A stretch of 35,650 nt of DNA from Acidobacteriaceae bacterium (GCA_027306695.1 DAHUZH010000024.1:1-35650); one strand, 5' to 3'; positions 16,723 through 26,735 are shown, counted from the stretch's first letter. The notes: generated by a model from the letters alone, not told the origin. A program made the numbers and translations.

Positions 16723-17118
16723 TTAAAACGCTGCTGCGCCAGCTTCGGCGACAGCATGGTCCTGCTCGCCCGATCCGCCGCTGACGCCAATGGCGCCAAC
16801 AACCTTCCCGTCGCGCTTGAGTGGAATGCCGCCCGCAAAGATCATGATCTTGCCGTCGTTCGAGGCATGGATTCCGAAGAATTGGCCGCCGGACTGGGAA
16901 TGGGTAGCCAGGTCTTTCGTGCTGATATCGAAAGCGCGCGACGTATAGGCCTTCTTGATGGATATATCGATGCTGCCCAGCCAGGCCCCATCCATGCGGA
17001 CATGCGCGACGAGATTTCCGCCTGCATCCGCAACGGCAATGTTCATGGGCTGGCCGATTTCCTTCGCTTTTTTCTCTGCTGCTGCGATGATTCTGCGTGC
17101 GTCTTCCAGATGTACCAT
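16723..17118 (-). CDS. GlcG/HbpS-like heme-binding family protein
   Basis: A 131-residue protein of the GlcG/HbpS (DUF336) family: MVHLEDARRIIAAAEKKA, then NIAVADAGGNLVAHVRMDGA, and ASNDGKIMIFAGGIPLKRDG with the GAIGVSGGSGEQDHAVAEAG ending. Members bind heme or cobalamin or sit beside oxidoreductases; the true function is uncertain. The start ATG 17118 has an excellent AAAGGAG site 5 bases upstream; the longer frame from 17151 has none. It lies directly upstream of fdhA. Confidence 0.85.
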   Translation of the reverse strand: MVHLEDARRIIAAAEKKAKEIGQPMNIAVADAGGNLVAHVRMDGAWLGSIDISIKKAYTSRAFDISTKDLATHSQSGGQFFGIHASNDGKIMIFAGGIPLKRDGKVVGAIGVSGGSGEQDHAVAEAGAAAF

Positions 17119-17173
17119 GTTGGCTCCTTTGTGAGTGTGGATGTCCAGCAATCAGAGGGCCCTCTAAAGCCTT

Positions 17174-17689
17174 TTACGGCAGCCGAACAACGATACCTGT
17201 GCTGAGTGTTTCTGGATTAAGACTGCTGCCCAGACCGGAAACACCGCCGTAGCTAAACTCCACCACGCGCCAATCTATGCGCGGAAGTATCGTCGTGTCC
17301 AGTCCGCCCAGAAATTGATATTCAAAGTCCGTTGCGGTTTGTTTCGCGACGCCTTGGCCAAACTGGTCGTGGCCGATGCCGCCGAGGACCTCCGCATAGG
17401 GCTGAAACGGCAATACATGCGGGATAAAAACAAGCCTGGGACCGACCAGACCACTGTCGAGCGTGGTTGAGCCTGTCGAAAGAAATGCGGCGCGAAGGTC
17501 GATCCCAGCGCCTATAAACGGCACATGCCAGGGATCGTAATATGCGCCAAATGTAGGCCCATACACCCAACTGGTATTGGGCTGATTGATTTTGGCTGCG
17601 CTGAATTCCCCATACACGCCCACTTGCGCTTTAGCGTAGAGCGGACCGAGAAATATTAGAACGAAGCACACATTCCGAAGCGCTCTCAT
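17174..17689 (-). CDS. Small outer-membrane beta-barrel type protein
   Basis: A 171-residue exported protein. The signal peptide is MRALRNVCFVLIFLGPLYAKAQ with cleavage after AKA. The mature part shows alternating hydrophobic/aromatic strands (GVYGEFSAAKI, YGPTFGAYYD, FIGAGIDLRAAFL, PYAEVLGGIGHDQFG) and a strand-like end (STGIVVRLP), as in small eight-strand barrels. The role is unknown. AGGAG lies 10 bases before ATG 17689. The ATG overlaps the stop of an upstream 41-codon ORF that repeats this signal peptide, so expression may be coupled. Confidence 0.72.
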   Translation of the reverse strand: MRALRNVCFVLIFLGPLYAKAQVGVYGEFSAAKINQPNTSWVYGPTFGAYYDPWHVPFIGAGIDLRAAFLSTGSTTLDSGLVGPRLVFIPHVLPFQPYAEVLGGIGHDQFGQGVAKQTATDFEYQFLGGLDTTILPRIDWRVVEFSYGGVSGLGSSLNPETLSTGIVVRLP

Positions 17690-17834
17690 AGACGGCTGTC
17701 TCCTGAGTTGAAGTCGGATTGCACTGCAAGCCATTGAAGCTTGCGCTTGTTTTTTAAGTAGAGCGGGCCGAGAAATATCAGAACGAAGCACACATTCCAA
17801 AGTGTTCTCATGAAAGACTGCCTCCTGAGTTGAA
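17636..17834. repeat. Pair of 77-bp direct repeats (17636-17712 and 17758-17834)
   Basis: Two gapless 77-bp copies with a period of 122 bp differ at about 10 positions by hand count (about 87% identical). Each holds a ribosome site, a start codon and 18-20 codons of signal peptide on the minus strand. Short similarity continues past the core on the left, with CTTGCGCTT near both copies. Confidence 0.85.
17686..17811 (-). CDS. Leader-like 41-residue ORF duplicating the downstream signal peptide
   Basis: This ORF begins MRTLWNVCFVLIFLGPLY, nearly identical to the first 18 residues of the following gene (MRALRNVCFVLIFLGPLY), then diverges into a basic tail (LKNKRKLQWLAVQSDFNSG). It has its own strong AGGAGG ribosome site, and its TGA stop overlaps the next ATG by 4 bases. 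It arose from a 77-bp duplication (17636-17712 and 17758-17834). It may be a leader peptide driving translation of the barrel gene, or the stump of a lost paralogue. Confidence 0.5.
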   Translation of the reverse strand: MRTLWNVCFVLIFLGPLYLKNKRKLQWLAVQSDFNSGDSRL

Positions 17835-17843
17835 AAATCGAAG

Positions 17844-20399
17844 TTATCGCCGCTTGCGCTTGTTATTTTCTTTCGACTTCAGCTTCTTAGGATGCTTGCC
17901 GACGGGTTTTGCGCTGCGTCTTTTATCCCGTGAATTTCGTTTTGGGACTGCCTGCTCCTCAACCATGGCAAATTGCAGTTTATTTTCCAGCGCATCGATG
18001 CGGTCGAGGATTACACGCACCGCGTCTCCTACAGAGATGCGATGGCCGCTCGTCTCGCCCATGATTTGACGACTGTACTCGTTGAAACGATAGCGGTCGC
18101 CTTGCAGGGTTGCCAGCGGAACCAATCCCTCGACGAACAGGTCGTCGAGTTCGACAAAAATCCCGTATTTCGTCACATTGAGGATGATGCCGGAAAATTC
18201 CTCGCCAATGCGGTCCTGCATAAAGCGAACTTTTTTCCATTCGATCAGCTCGCGTTCGGCATCGGCGGCGCGGCGCTCGCACTGGCTGACCTCCTGCGCA
18301 ATTGCGGCCAGATCGTGCTCGTCCACGGGCGGAGAAATCGTCTCGTCCGACCGTGGCTGCACCGAACGCGGCGAGGATGAGCCGTCCGCGCTATCATTGC
18401 GCCTGGGCCTGCGGCTTGCCTGTCCCGTCTGCGGAATCTCGCGATGTCCGTCAACGCCGGACGACAAAAGAAATTTGGCGATGCGATGCACGATCAGGTC
18501 CGCGTAGCGTCGAATCGGTGAAGTGAAATGCGTATAGCTCGGCGTGGCCAGCGCGAAATGGCCCTCATTATGTTCGCTGTAGCGCGCCTGTTTCAAAGAA
18601 CGCAGCATCAGGTAGGTAAGGATGCGCTCCTCGGACTTTCCAGCAAGGCGCTCGGTAAGTTTTTGATACATCTGTGGCGTGACGGCAATGTCTTCAGCAA
18701 TCTCATGCATGCGTTTTTCTCCGCTACCGCGCCGCATGCGGTCCCGGCGGTCTCCGCGCAGCTCCAACCGCTTGACTGGCAGCGCGCCGATCCCCAGCGA
18801 GTAGCCGAAGTGCGCTGCGATCTCTTCAAAGTTCGCCACGCGCTTGGTGTCCGGTTTTTCGTGGATGCGATACAGGCTGGGGACGCCGAGCGACTCAATC
18901 CAACTGGCGACGCACTCATTCGCAGCCAGCATGAACTCTTCAATCAGGCGGTTTGCCCAGGTACGTTCGGAGCGCACGATGCCGCGCATCTGGCCATGCT
19001 CGTCGAATTGCAGCACTGGTTCGGGCAGGTCGAAGTCGATCGATCCGCGTTGCTCGCGGCGCGCGTTCATCATCTCCGCTACGGCGTACATACGCTCGAA
19101 CTCCGGCACCAGCGGCGCAAACTGCTCGCGGGCCAGTGCATCGCCTTCAAGGATGGCGTGCACCTGCGTGTAGGTCATCCGGCGCGCGGAGCGGATTACG
19201 CCTTCACAGACCTCCGAAGACAGCACTTCACCCAGCGGGCCAAGCTGCATGATGCAGGAAAGCACCAGACGGTCTTCCTCCGGGCGCAGGCTGCATACGT
19301 CTGTCGATAGCTCCATGGGCAGCATGGAGATGGCGCGGTCAGGAAAATAGACAGAGTTGCCGCGCAGGCGCGCTTCCAGATCGAGCGCCGAACCTGGCAG
19401 AACGTAATGGGCCACGTCGGCGATATGCACCTGCAACTCATATCCGCCATCGTCGCACGGGCGCACCATCACAGCATCGTCGAAGTCGCGCGCGGTTTCT
19501 CCATCGATAGTCACAATGGGAAGGCCGCGAAAATCTCTGCGCCCCCGCCCGGCTTCGGGATCGTTTGCTGGCGGGACGCCGACCGCGCGCGCCTCTTCCA
19601 GCACGCGGGCGGGAAAGGTGTAGGGAAGATGGTGTTTGCGAATTAAAATTTCGACGTCCACGCCAAAGGCGTCGCGGTCGCCAAGGATTTCGATGACGCG
19701 CCCGCGCGCAGGCCGCGTCGCCGTCGGCCAGTCAGTGATGGCGACATCCACCACCAGGCCTTCCAGGTTTTCGTAGTTAGTTTGCGCAAGCGCTTCGGCG
19801 CCTAGAACCCGGTCCGGCGTACCCTGCTCCTGCGGAATCTCCGCACCGAAAGGAATCAGCACGGCTTCGTTGATCCGGGCATTCAAGGGCGTCGCAAAGT
19901 TGCCTGCCATGCGTTCGCCGCGCTGAGAACGGCCCTGATGCGCATAATGGAAGATGCCGACAACAGTGGGATTATGCCGTTGCAGCACCCGCAGAATGCG
20001 CCCAGAGCGTCGGCCATCCCCACGCGAAGGCAGCAGTTCGACCAGCACCAGATCGCCCTGCATGGCGCTTTCCAGAGCATTCGGCGGGATGAAAATGTCT
20101 TCTTCGCCGTTTTTGTCGCGGGGTTCTGGCCGCACAAAACCAAAACCGTCGCGATGCAGGTCCAATCGTCCGCTAACCCAGTTGTTCCGTTTTTGCGCGG
20201 AAGCAGGCAAAGCCCAGAATTCGTGATCGACCTTCACCAGCCGCCCGCTGGCAGTCAGGCGGGCCAACTGCTCCAGCAGCTGCCGGCGCTCCCGTCCTCC
20301 GCCCAGGCCTAGCTCGCGGACCAACTGCTTATACCCTGCGCGATGGCCAGCGGAACGTGCTACACGCTGCAAAAGCTCATTGTCGGTCATTACTGCCAT
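17844..20399 (-). CDS. rnr: Ribonuclease R
   Basis: A 3'-5' exoribonuclease of the RNB family that degrades structured RNA. The 851-residue product has N-terminal winged-helix and cold-shock-like domains (HRDGFGFVRPE at 82-92, DIFIPPNALESAMQGD at 101-116), an RNB core with metal-binding TIDGETARDFDDAV (Asp299, Asp305, Asp307, Asp308), the SYTHFTSPIRRYADL motif, an S1 domain (about 745-825, GIILNVTKYGIFVELDD) and a Lys/Arg-rich tail. An extra low-complexity segment of about 50 residues rich in Arg, Ser and Asp (GQASRRPRRNDSADGSSSPR...) interrupts the region between the RNB end and the conserved AAIAQEVSQCERRAADAE helix. A hairpin lies in the leader 18 bases upstream of the start. Confidence 0.93.
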   Translation of the reverse strand: MAVMTDNELLQRVARSAGHRAGYKQLVRELGLGGGRERRQLLEQLARLTASGRLVKVDHEFWALPASAQKRNNWVSGRLDLHRDGFGFVRPEPRDKNGEEDIFIPPNALESAMQGDLVLVELLPSRGDGRRSGRILRVLQRHNPTVVGIFHYAHQGRSQRGERMAGNFATPLNARINEAVLIPFGAEIPQEQGTPDRVLGAEALAQTNYENLEGLVVDVAITDWPTATRPARGRVIEILGDRDAFGVDVEILIRKHHLPYTFPARVLEEARAVGVPPANDPEAGRGRRDFRGLPIVTIDGETARDFDDAVMVRPCDDGGYELQVHIADVAHYVLPGSALDLEARLRGNSVYFPDRAISMLPMELSTDVCSLRPEEDRLVLSCIMQLGPLGEVLSSEVCEGVIRSARRMTYTQVHAILEGDALAREQFAPLVPEFERMYAVAEMMNARREQRGSIDFDLPEPVLQFDEHGQMRGIVRSERTWANRLIEEFMLAANECVASWIESLGVPSLYRIHEKPDTKRVANFEEIAAHFGYSLGIGALPVKRLELRGDRRDRMRRGSGEKRMHEIAEDIAVTPQMYQKLTERLAGKSEERILTYLMLRSLKQARYSEHNEGHFALATPSYTHFTSPIRRYADLIVHRIAKFLLSSGVDGHREIPQTGQASRRPRRNDSADGSSSPRSVQPRSDETISPPVDEHDLAAIAQEVSQCERRAADAERELIEWKKVRFMQDRIGEEFSGIILNVTKYGIFVELDDLFVEGLVPLATLQGDRYRFNEYSRQIMGETSGHRISVGDAVRVILDRIDALENKLQFAMVEEQAVPKRNSRDKRRSAKPVGKHPKKLKSKENNKRKRR

Positions 20400-20707
20400 T
20401 CATTTTCACCATATTTTTCGCCGCGCCTTTCCGGCGAACATGTCCTGGAATTGAGGCCAAAACGGCCTCGGAACCATTGATCATGATGTTACCTGTGCGA
20501 CCGGAATATGAATTCTCTCAGGATTCATTCCCTATTTTGCGCTATAGCCGGTAAAATTCGAGTAACTCGACAGGACTGTGCGGCTCGCGCGGACCAGATT
20601 GGCCCAGCGAGAACACCATTAAAAACCGAAGCGCCGTTTGTGGATGATTCTACGAATCTCGTGGATGCGCACCCGTAGACGGTGGAAAGCAACGATAGAA
20701 AGGATTT
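20400..20707. other. Divergent intergenic region between rnr and the bactofilin gene
   Basis: There is no gene in these 308 bases. Two small inverted repeats occur near rnr: TTCGCCG-N8-CGGCGAA at 20417-20438 and GAGGCC-N5-GGCCTC at 20453-20469. On the rnr transcript the first would form a leader hairpin with GGAAAGG in its loop. A TAAAAT box (20552-20557) and a TAAAAA box (20620-20625) are weak -10 candidates for bactofilin, but neither has a good -35. Confidence 0.4.
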
Positions 20708-21226
20708 ATGAACGCAATGTGGAAACCGAACCAGCCCGGCACTAGCCCCAGCACTCCTTCGGAACCGGTGCGCCCGCAAACGCCTGCCCCGCTCAATACG
20801 GAGCCGGTCGCGCAACGTCCCAGCCCTTCCACCGCAGCCAGCAGTGAGCAGGCCACCATCGGTAAGTCATTGACTGTCAAAGGCGAAATTACCGGCAGCG
20901 AAATGCTCTATATCGACGGCCATGTGGAAGGCTCGGTCAGTTTACCTGGCAACCGCGTGGTGGTGGGCCGCAATGGACATGTGGCCGCCAATATCTCCGC
21001 CCGTGAAGTTGTGGTTCTGGGCAAAGTCAATGGCAACATCAATGCCAGCGATCGCGTGGATATTCGGAATGAAGGGTCACTGACCGGCGATGTGGTCGCA
21101 CAGCGCATCAGCATTGAAGATGGCGCATATTTCAAGGGTGGCATCGACATTCGCAAACCGGCAGGCTCTGGAACCAAGGAAGCGGACACGGCAAAACCTG
21201 TGGTCGCTTCTACCGTACACGCCTAA
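20708..21226 (+). CDS. Bactofilin
   Basis: A 172-residue bactofilin, which polymerises into filaments that organise cell shape or envelope assembly. A Pro/Thr/Ser-rich N-terminus (to about residue 48) precedes the right-handed beta-helix built of short repeats (IGKSLTVKGEITGSEMLYIDG, then HVEGSVSLPGNRVVVGRNG, VVVLGKVNGNINASDRVDI, GSLTGDVVAQRISIEDGAYFKGGI; shown as separate rungs). The C-terminus is short and disordered. GAAAGG ends 5 bases before ATG 20708. It stands alone, divergent from rnr. Confidence 0.9.
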   Translation: MNAMWKPNQPGTSPSTPSEPVRPQTPAPLNTEPVAQRPSPSTAASSEQATIGKSLTVKGEITGSEMLYIDGHVEGSVSLPGNRVVVGRNGHVAANISAREVVVLGKVNGNINASDRVDIRNEGSLTGDVVAQRISIEDGAYFKGGIDIRKPAGSGTKEADTAKPVVASTVHA

Positions 21227-21377
21227 GTAATTCACCGAAAAGGCGGTTGCAGGTTGAGCCGCTTACCAAAGCGGCCTCGCGGGGATTTCCGTGGGGCCGT
21301 TATGCTTGCGCCCGCGCTCTTGCTGCATCCTTTTCCTTTGTGGCCCATCCAATGAAATGCAAGCAGGAGGTGTGGTT

Positions 21378-22073
21378 ATGTTAAATACTCGTTTGAACGA
21401 TGATCGTGGTCATGCGAACCATGGCTGGCTGGACACGCGATATACATTTTCTTTTTCCGATTACCATGATCCGGCCCACATGGGCTTTCGCGCACTGCGC
21501 GTCATCAATGAAGACTACATCGCGCCGGGAATGGGCTTCGGCACGCACCCGCATCGCGACATGGAAATTCTGTCGTACGTGCTGAGCGGGCAGCTCGGGC
21601 ATAAGGATTCGCTCGGCTCTGGCGGCGTGTTGCAGCATGGCGAAGTTCAGTTCATGTCGGCGGGCACGGGCATCCGGCACAGTGAGGCCAATCCGTCTGC
21701 CACAGAGACCACGCACATGCTGCAAATCTGGCTGCTGCCGAACCAGATGGGACTCGACCCAAAATATGAACAGAAGAAATTTCCAATTACTGCCGAGCCG
21801 AATCAGCTTCACTTGATTGCCTCCCGAGATGGCAGGGATGGGTCGTTCTTGATTCGCAGTGAGGCTGAGATGTATGCCGGCAAGCTCGCTGCTGGTACTG
21901 AATTAAAGCAGACGCTGACCGGCAAACATGGCTGGCTCCAGGTTGCGTCGGGCGAGATCCGTGCAAATGGTCGAACGTTGCGCGCTGGCGACGGCGCGGC
22001 GATCAGCAATGAAACGCACGTAGCGATCACTGCGATCAACGATGCGGAGATTCTGCTGTTCGATTTAGGGTAA
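21378..22073 (+). CDS. Pirin-family bicupin protein
   Basis: A 231-residue pirin/YhaK-type protein. The N-terminal cupin has the metal ligands His57, His59, His101 and Glu103 (GTHPHRDMEI and GTGIRHSEANPS). The opening NHGWLDTRYTFSFSDYHDP is characteristic. Some family members show quercetin 2,3-dioxygenase activity, but the physiological substrate is usually unknown. ATG 21378 has a strong AGGAGG site (21365-21370); the frame open from 21291 has no support. It converges with the GNAT gene. Confidence 0.9.
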   Translation: MLNTRLNDDRGHANHGWLDTRYTFSFSDYHDPAHMGFRALRVINEDYIAPGMGFGTHPHRDMEILSYVLSGQLGHKDSLGSGGVLQHGEVQFMSAGTGIRHSEANPSATETTHMLQIWLLPNQMGLDPKYEQKKFPITAEPNQLHLIASRDGRDGSFLIRSEAEMYAGKLAAGTELKQTLTGKHGWLQVASGEIRANGRTLRAGDGAAISNETHVAITAINDAEILLFDLG

Positions 22074-22094
22074 GGGTTTCAACCGCTTGCAGAG

Positions 22095-22568
22095 CTAAAG
22101 ATACTGCTCCATAAAAATGGTTGCGCGGACATAGGGCGAAGGCTTTACATCTTCAGGCCGAAGATGTTCAAAGCCTTCGGAGCGGTAGAGTGCGATTGCA
22201 TTCTCCAGTGTGTGATTGGTTTCAAGATACAGGCGTTTGGCCCCAAGCGCCCGAGCGGCGTTCACTGTGCCGCGCAGCAATTTTCGGCCAATGCCTCGAT
22301 TCCGCCACTTTTCAGCGACCGTCATTTTCGCCACTTCAAAGACACCTTGCTCCATCGCCAACAATGCGCAACAGCCGAGGACCTCACCTGTCTCGGAGTT
22401 GACCGCGCAGTAGATATGGCCGCCTGCGTCCAGGATGTAATGCTGCGGATCATCCAGGACGGCCCGATCTTCGTCTTCGAGTTTGAAGTGCGCCGTAATC
22501 CATGCTTCGTTCAACACGCGAAACGCGGTTTCATCTCCGGGTTGAAATTCCCGAATCTCGACGTTCAT
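22095..22568 (-). CDS. GNAT-family N-acetyltransferase
   Basis: A 157-residue acetyltransferase: VEIREFQPGDETAFRVLNEA at the start, the acetyl-CoA loop VAEKWRNRGIGRKLL (motif R-x-x-G-x-G), LGAKRLYLETNHTLENAIALY and GFEHL near the end. The acceptor is unknown. ATG 22568 overlaps the purF stop by 4 bases (ATGA), so it should be translated with the purine genes, although no purine-specific role is known. Confidence 0.88.
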   Translation of the reverse strand: MNVEIREFQPGDETAFRVLNEAWITAHFKLEDEDRAVLDDPQHYILDAGGHIYCAVNSETGEVLGCCALLAMEQGVFEVAKMTVAEKWRNRGIGRKLLRGTVNAARALGAKRLYLETNHTLENAIALYRSEGFEHLRPEDVKPSPYVRATIFMEQYL

Positions 22569-24031
22569 ACACGCACCGCAGGCGCGGGTAGAATCTCTTC
22601 CACATCGACCCACTGCGTGGGATAGACACCGGTATAACAGGCTGTGCAGTAGCCGTTGCCTTCGCCGCCGTCGCAGGCGTGCAGCAGGCCATCGAGCGAC
22701 AAATAGGCCAGCGAGTCCGCCTCGATATATTCGCAAATCTCTTTCACCGACTGGTTGGCCGCGATCAACTCGCGCTTGCTCGGCGTATCCACTCCGTAAA
22801 AACAGGGCGAAATGGTCGGCGGACAACTGATGCGCAGATGCACTTCCTTGGCGCCAGCACCGCGCACCATGCGGACAATTTTTCTACTCGTAGTCCCGCG
22901 AATGATGGAGTCGTCGATCAGGATGACGCGCTTGCCTTCCAGCAGATTGCGCACCGGATTCAGTTTGAGTTTGACGCCGAAGTCGCGCACGCGCTGTTCC
23001 GGCTCAATAAACGTGCGGCCAACATAGTGGTTGCGGATCAGGCCGAAGCGAAATGGAATGCCGCTCTCCGCAGCATACCCAATCGCAGCGGTCACGCCGG
23101 AGTCTGGAACGGGAACGACCAGATCGGCCTCCACGGCGGATTCACGCGCGAGCTGGCGGCCCATCTGCTCCCGGCTTTCCTGCACCCAGCGGCCAAAAAC
23201 TTTGCTGTCGGGTCTGGAAAAATAGACATGCTCAAACACGCAACTGGTCTGCGGAACGCCGCTGGCGAACTGGCGGGAGGTAACGCCTTCGCGCGAGACC
23301 ATGATGAGTTCGCCCGGCTTCACTTCACGCTCATACGTGGCGCGCAGCAGGTCGAAGGCGCAGGTCTCGGAGGCGAAAACAACGGTGTCCTCGGCGTCTG
23401 GATTGGCAATGCGCCCCATGGAGAGCGGCCGAAATCCGTGCGGATCGCGGGCGGCGAAGATGCGGTCCCGCATCATCATGACGATGGAAAATGCTCCTTC
23501 GATCTGGCGCAGAGAATCCGCAATCGCATCGACGAGCGTTGCCTCTTTCGAGTGCGCGATAAGCTGCACGATAATTTCAGAGTCACTCGTCGTCTGAAAA
23601 ATCGCGCCCTCATGTTCCAGCCGAGCGCGCAGATTGCCAAGCTGGACGAGATTTCCGTTGTGCGCAATTGCGATCAGGCCCTTCGTGGAGTCGACGCGGA
23701 TGGGCTGGGCGTTCAACAGTGCCGAATCCCCTGTCGTGGAATATCGCGTATGGCCGATGGCCAGCGGGCCGGGCAATTTCTCCAGCACCTCATCGGTGAA
23801 AATTTCCGCCACCAGACCCATACCCTTGATGTTCCAGAGATTTTCGTAGTCCGCCGTCGCGATACCGGCGGATTCCTGTCCGCGATGTTGGAGCGCGTAC
23901 AGCGCAAGGTACGCCTGCCGAGCGGCGTCGGGATGGTTATGGATGGCCACGACGCCACACTCTTCGCGCAGCTTGTCGAAAGGAATTTGTTCTTCGTCCA
24001 TCGAGAGTGCATCAGCCGGAGTATGCGTCAT
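22565..24031 (-). CDS. purF: Amidophosphoribosyltransferase PurF
   Basis: First committed step of purine synthesis: PRPP plus glutamine to phosphoribosylamine. The 488-residue product is of the Bacillus type. A 24-residue propeptide precedes the nucleophile Cys25 (CGVVAIHNH); glutaminase motifs [21 protein letters not shown] and HNGNL follow; the PRPP loop is [18 protein letters not shown]. Cysteines expected for the 4Fe-4S cluster are present (TSCVFEH, RISCPPT and GYCTAC). The start at ATG 24031 overlaps the purL stop by 4 bases; an in-frame extension to 24100 lies within purL and is unlikely. Confidence 0.95.
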   Translation of the reverse strand: MTHTPADALSMDEEQIPFDKLREECGVVAIHNHPDAARQAYLALYALQHRGQESAGIATADYENLWNIKGMGLVAEIFTDEVLEKLPGPLAIGHTRYSTTGDSALLNAQPIRVDSTKGLIAIAHNGNLVQLGNLRARLEHEGAIFQTTSDSEIIVQLIAHSKEATLVDAIADSLRQIEGAFSIVMMMRDRIFAARDPHGFRPLSMGRIANPDAEDTVVFASETCAFDLLRATYEREVKPGELIMVSREGVTSRQFASGVPQTSCVFEHVYFSRPDSKVFGRWVQESREQMGRQLARESAVEADLVVPVPDSGVTAAIGYAAESGIPFRFGLIRNHYVGRTFIEPEQRVRDFGVKLKLNPVRNLLEGKRVILIDDSIIRGTTSRKIVRMVRGAGAKEVHLRISCPPTISPCFYGVDTPSKRELIAANQSVKEICEYIEADSLAYLSLDGLLHACDGGEGNGYCTACYTGVYPTQWVDVEEILPAPAVRV

Positions 24032-26376
24032 ACATGGCTCCCGTGTGCAGGTTCGTCTTGCAAGGTAAGTTCCAGGGCATCGGGCAGCCCACGCGACCAT
24101 GGCCGCTTAAGATTTGCGATGGACTCTGATATGACCTGCTGGCCATTTACGCTCAACTCAATACGATTCGCGATCGTCGTGCCGATCTGGAATACATCCA
24201 GAAGTCCTTGTGCAGCAACCCTTCTGACCCTTTCCACATCTTCTTCCGCGCAAGTCACGATCACCTGCGAAGCCTCCTCTGCGAAGAGAGCGAGCGTGGC
24301 GTCTGAGTGAACGGGGAGTTCAGCATGCACGCCGATGCCGTGAGTGAATGCAGCTTCCGCCAAGGCAACGGCCAGTCCGCCATCCGAAACATCACGCGCT
24401 GAGTGCAGCAGCTTAGCACCCGCAAGCTTCACAAGAGACTTTTGCAACATAGCTTCCACTGCGAGTGAAAGCGCTGGTGGTTTGCCCCAAAGCATACCTA
24501 GAAAATGCTTTGCGTATTCTGAAGAGCCGAATTCGCCCAGGCTCGCGTCACTGGTCTTTAGCGTTCTGGGGCGCAACAGCAGCACCGCGTCACCTGTCCG
24601 CATAAAATTCGCAGGAACAGCCTTGGTCACGTCATCCAAAATTCCGACGATCCCGACCACTGGCGTGGGATAAATTGCCTCGCCCTTGGTTTCGTTGTAG
24701 AGCGAAACGTTGCCGCCAGTGATGGGTGTGCCCAGCGCGGTACAAGCCTCAGCTATCCCGTCGATCGCGCTCGACAACTGCGCCATAATCTCTGGCTTTT
24801 CTGGATTGCCGAAGTTCAGGCAATTCGTCGCAGCAACGGGTGTCGCTCCCGTGCAGGCGACCTTACGCGCAGCCTCCGCCACGGCATGGGACGCGCCCAA
24901 CTTCGGGTCAAGATAGCACCACCGGCTGTTGCCATCGAGCGCCATGGCCAGCCCACGCTGCGTTCTTTTGATTCGCATGACACCTGCTTCGCCACCTGGC
25001 CCTTGCGCGGTATTGGTTTGCACCATGCTGTCGTACTGTTCATACACCCAGCGCTTAGAGCAGATATTGGCCGAAGCCAGCAGACGCTTCAAATCCTTGC
25101 CGTAGTCTCGCGGCGCATGGAATTGCTGCAAAACTTCTGGCGTTGGCTCGCTCGGCACCGGCGCTTTCCATGTGCCGATGGGCCGGTGGTAGCGCGGTGC
25201 CTCGTCAGTCAGCGATGTGTTTGGAATGTCCGCGACCAGCACGCCATGGTGCAGGATGCGCAGTCGCGACTCGGCAATCACGGAGCCCACGATCACCGCA
25301 TCCAAGCCCCACTTCGCGAAGACGCGCAGCACTTCCTGCTCGCGACCCTTGTCGGCCACCAGCAGCATGCGCTCCTGCGACTCCGACAGCATCATTTCAT
25401 ACGCGGTCATCCCAGTCTCGCGCTGTGGGACCTGGTCCAACTCCATTTCAATGCCAACGCCGCCACGCGCGCCCATTTCGCAGGAAGAAGATGTCAGCCC
25501 CGCCGCGCCCATGTCCTGAATGCCGACGATGGCGCCGGTTTGCATTGCCTCCAAACAGGCTTCGAGCAAAAGTTTTTCCATGAACGGATCGCCCACCTGT
25601 ACGTTGGGCCGCTTCTGCTCGGAGCCTTCGTGAAATTCTTCACTGGCCATGGTCGCGCCGTGGATGCCATCGCGACCCGTTTTCGCGCCAACGTACAACA
25701 CGGGGTTGCCGATGCCCGTGGCCTTGGCGTAGAAGATTTCATCTTTGCGAACGAGGCCCAGCGCGAAGGCATTGACCAGTGGATTGCCGGAATAACAAGG
25801 CTCGAAGCGCGTCTCACCGCCAAGGTTGGGCACGCCGAAACAATTTCCATAACCGGCAATGCCGCTGACGACACCTTCCAGAATGCTGTGATTTTTATGG
25901 ATGACGGCAGCCGTCGTTTTATCTAAAATAGATGGGGCTGCCTCGATGGGGCCAAATCGCAACGAATCCATAACGGCCAGCGGCCGCGCGCCCATAGTGA
26001 AGATGTCGCGCAGGATGCCGCCAACTCCTGTGGCCGCGCCTTGATACGGCTCAATGTAGGAGGGGTGATTGTGCGACTCGATCTTGAAGGCGCAAGCCCA
26101 GCCGTCGCCAACGTCGATGATGCCGGCATTTTCTCCCGGCCCCTGCACCACGCGCGCGCTCTCCGTGGGCAGGCGTTTCAGATGAACCCGCGAAGATTTG
26201 TAGGAGCAATGCTCGCTCCACATAACACTGTAAACTCCCAACTCCGTCATACTGGGCACGCGGCCAAGTGCAGTCAGAATGCGCTGATATTCTTCGGAAG
26301 TAATAGCGTGCCGTTGCAGCAATTCCGGTGTAATCTCTACCGGCTGTGGGGTCGCAGAGGAGGATGCAGGTTTCAT
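24028..26376 (-). CDS. purL: Phosphoribosylformylglycinamidine synthase subunit PurL
   Basis: Catalytic subunit of FGAM synthase, fourth step of purine synthesis. At 782 residues it is the small form that needs separate PurQ and PurS subunits; neither is in the window. Motifs include [12 protein letters not shown] with the family His, [42 protein letters not shown] and [10 protein letters not shown]. It is the first gene of purL-purF-GNAT, all joined by ATGA overlaps. No clear ribosome site precedes ATG 26376, and I see no purine riboswitch in the roughly 200 bases upstream. Confidence 0.95.
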   Translation of the reverse strand: MKPASSSATPQPVEITPELLQRHAITSEEYQRILTALGRVPSMTELGVYSVMWSEHCSYKSSRVHLKRLPTESARVVQGPGENAGIIDVGDGWACAFKIESHNHPSYIEPYQGAATGVGGILRDIFTMGARPLAVMDSLRFGPIEAAPSILDKTTAAVIHKNHSILEGVVSGIAGYGNCFGVPNLGGETRFEPCYSGNPLVNAFALGLVRKDEIFYAKATGIGNPVLYVGAKTGRDGIHGATMASEEFHEGSEQKRPNVQVGDPFMEKLLLEACLEAMQTGAIVGIQDMGAAGLTSSSCEMGARGGVGIEMELDQVPQRETGMTAYEMMLSESQERMLLVADKGREQEVLRVFAKWGLDAVIVGSVIAESRLRILHHGVLVADIPNTSLTDEAPRYHRPIGTWKAPVPSEPTPEVLQQFHAPRDYGKDLKRLLASANICSKRWVYEQYDSMVQTNTAQGPGGEAGVMRIKRTQRGLAMALDGNSRWCYLDPKLGASHAVAEAARKVACTGATPVAATNCLNFGNPEKPEIMAQLSSAIDGIAEACTALGTPITGGNVSLYNETKGEAIYPTPVVGIVGILDDVTKAVPANFMRTGDAVLLLRPRTLKTSDASLGEFGSSEYAKHFLGMLWGKPPALSLAVEAMLQKSLVKLAGAKLLHSARDVSDGGLAVALAEAAFTHGIGVHAELPVHSDATLALFAEEASQVIVTCAEEDVERVRRVAAQGLLDVFQIGTTIANRIELSVNGQQVISESIANLKRPWSRGLPDALELTLQDEPAHGSHV

Positions 26377-26578
26377 CTGGGCAAGAGAGTTAATACGCTT
26401 ATTGTTGCACGTCGCAGTGCATTCGCGAGACTGCTCCGCCAGCTACCGTCGCAAGTCCGCGTAGAGGCGCTCTTTGGCCTGGTTCTGTTACACTTCTGAA
26501 AGCATCGGCATGCATTGAATTTTCGCTGTGGAACTTCCAATGTCTCCGGTTTCCGCACGGCAATCACAGCATCAAGTT

Positions 26579-26718
<140 letters not shown>

Positions 26719-26735
<17 letters not shown>

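Noticed and set aside
22679..24310. Open frame of 543 codons antisense to purF
   Set aside because: It is the mirror of a clear purF gene, with shadow-type composition and no ribosome site or domain.
26377..26578. Purine riboswitch upstream of purL
   Set aside because: No recognisable aptamer core sequence was seen in this interval.
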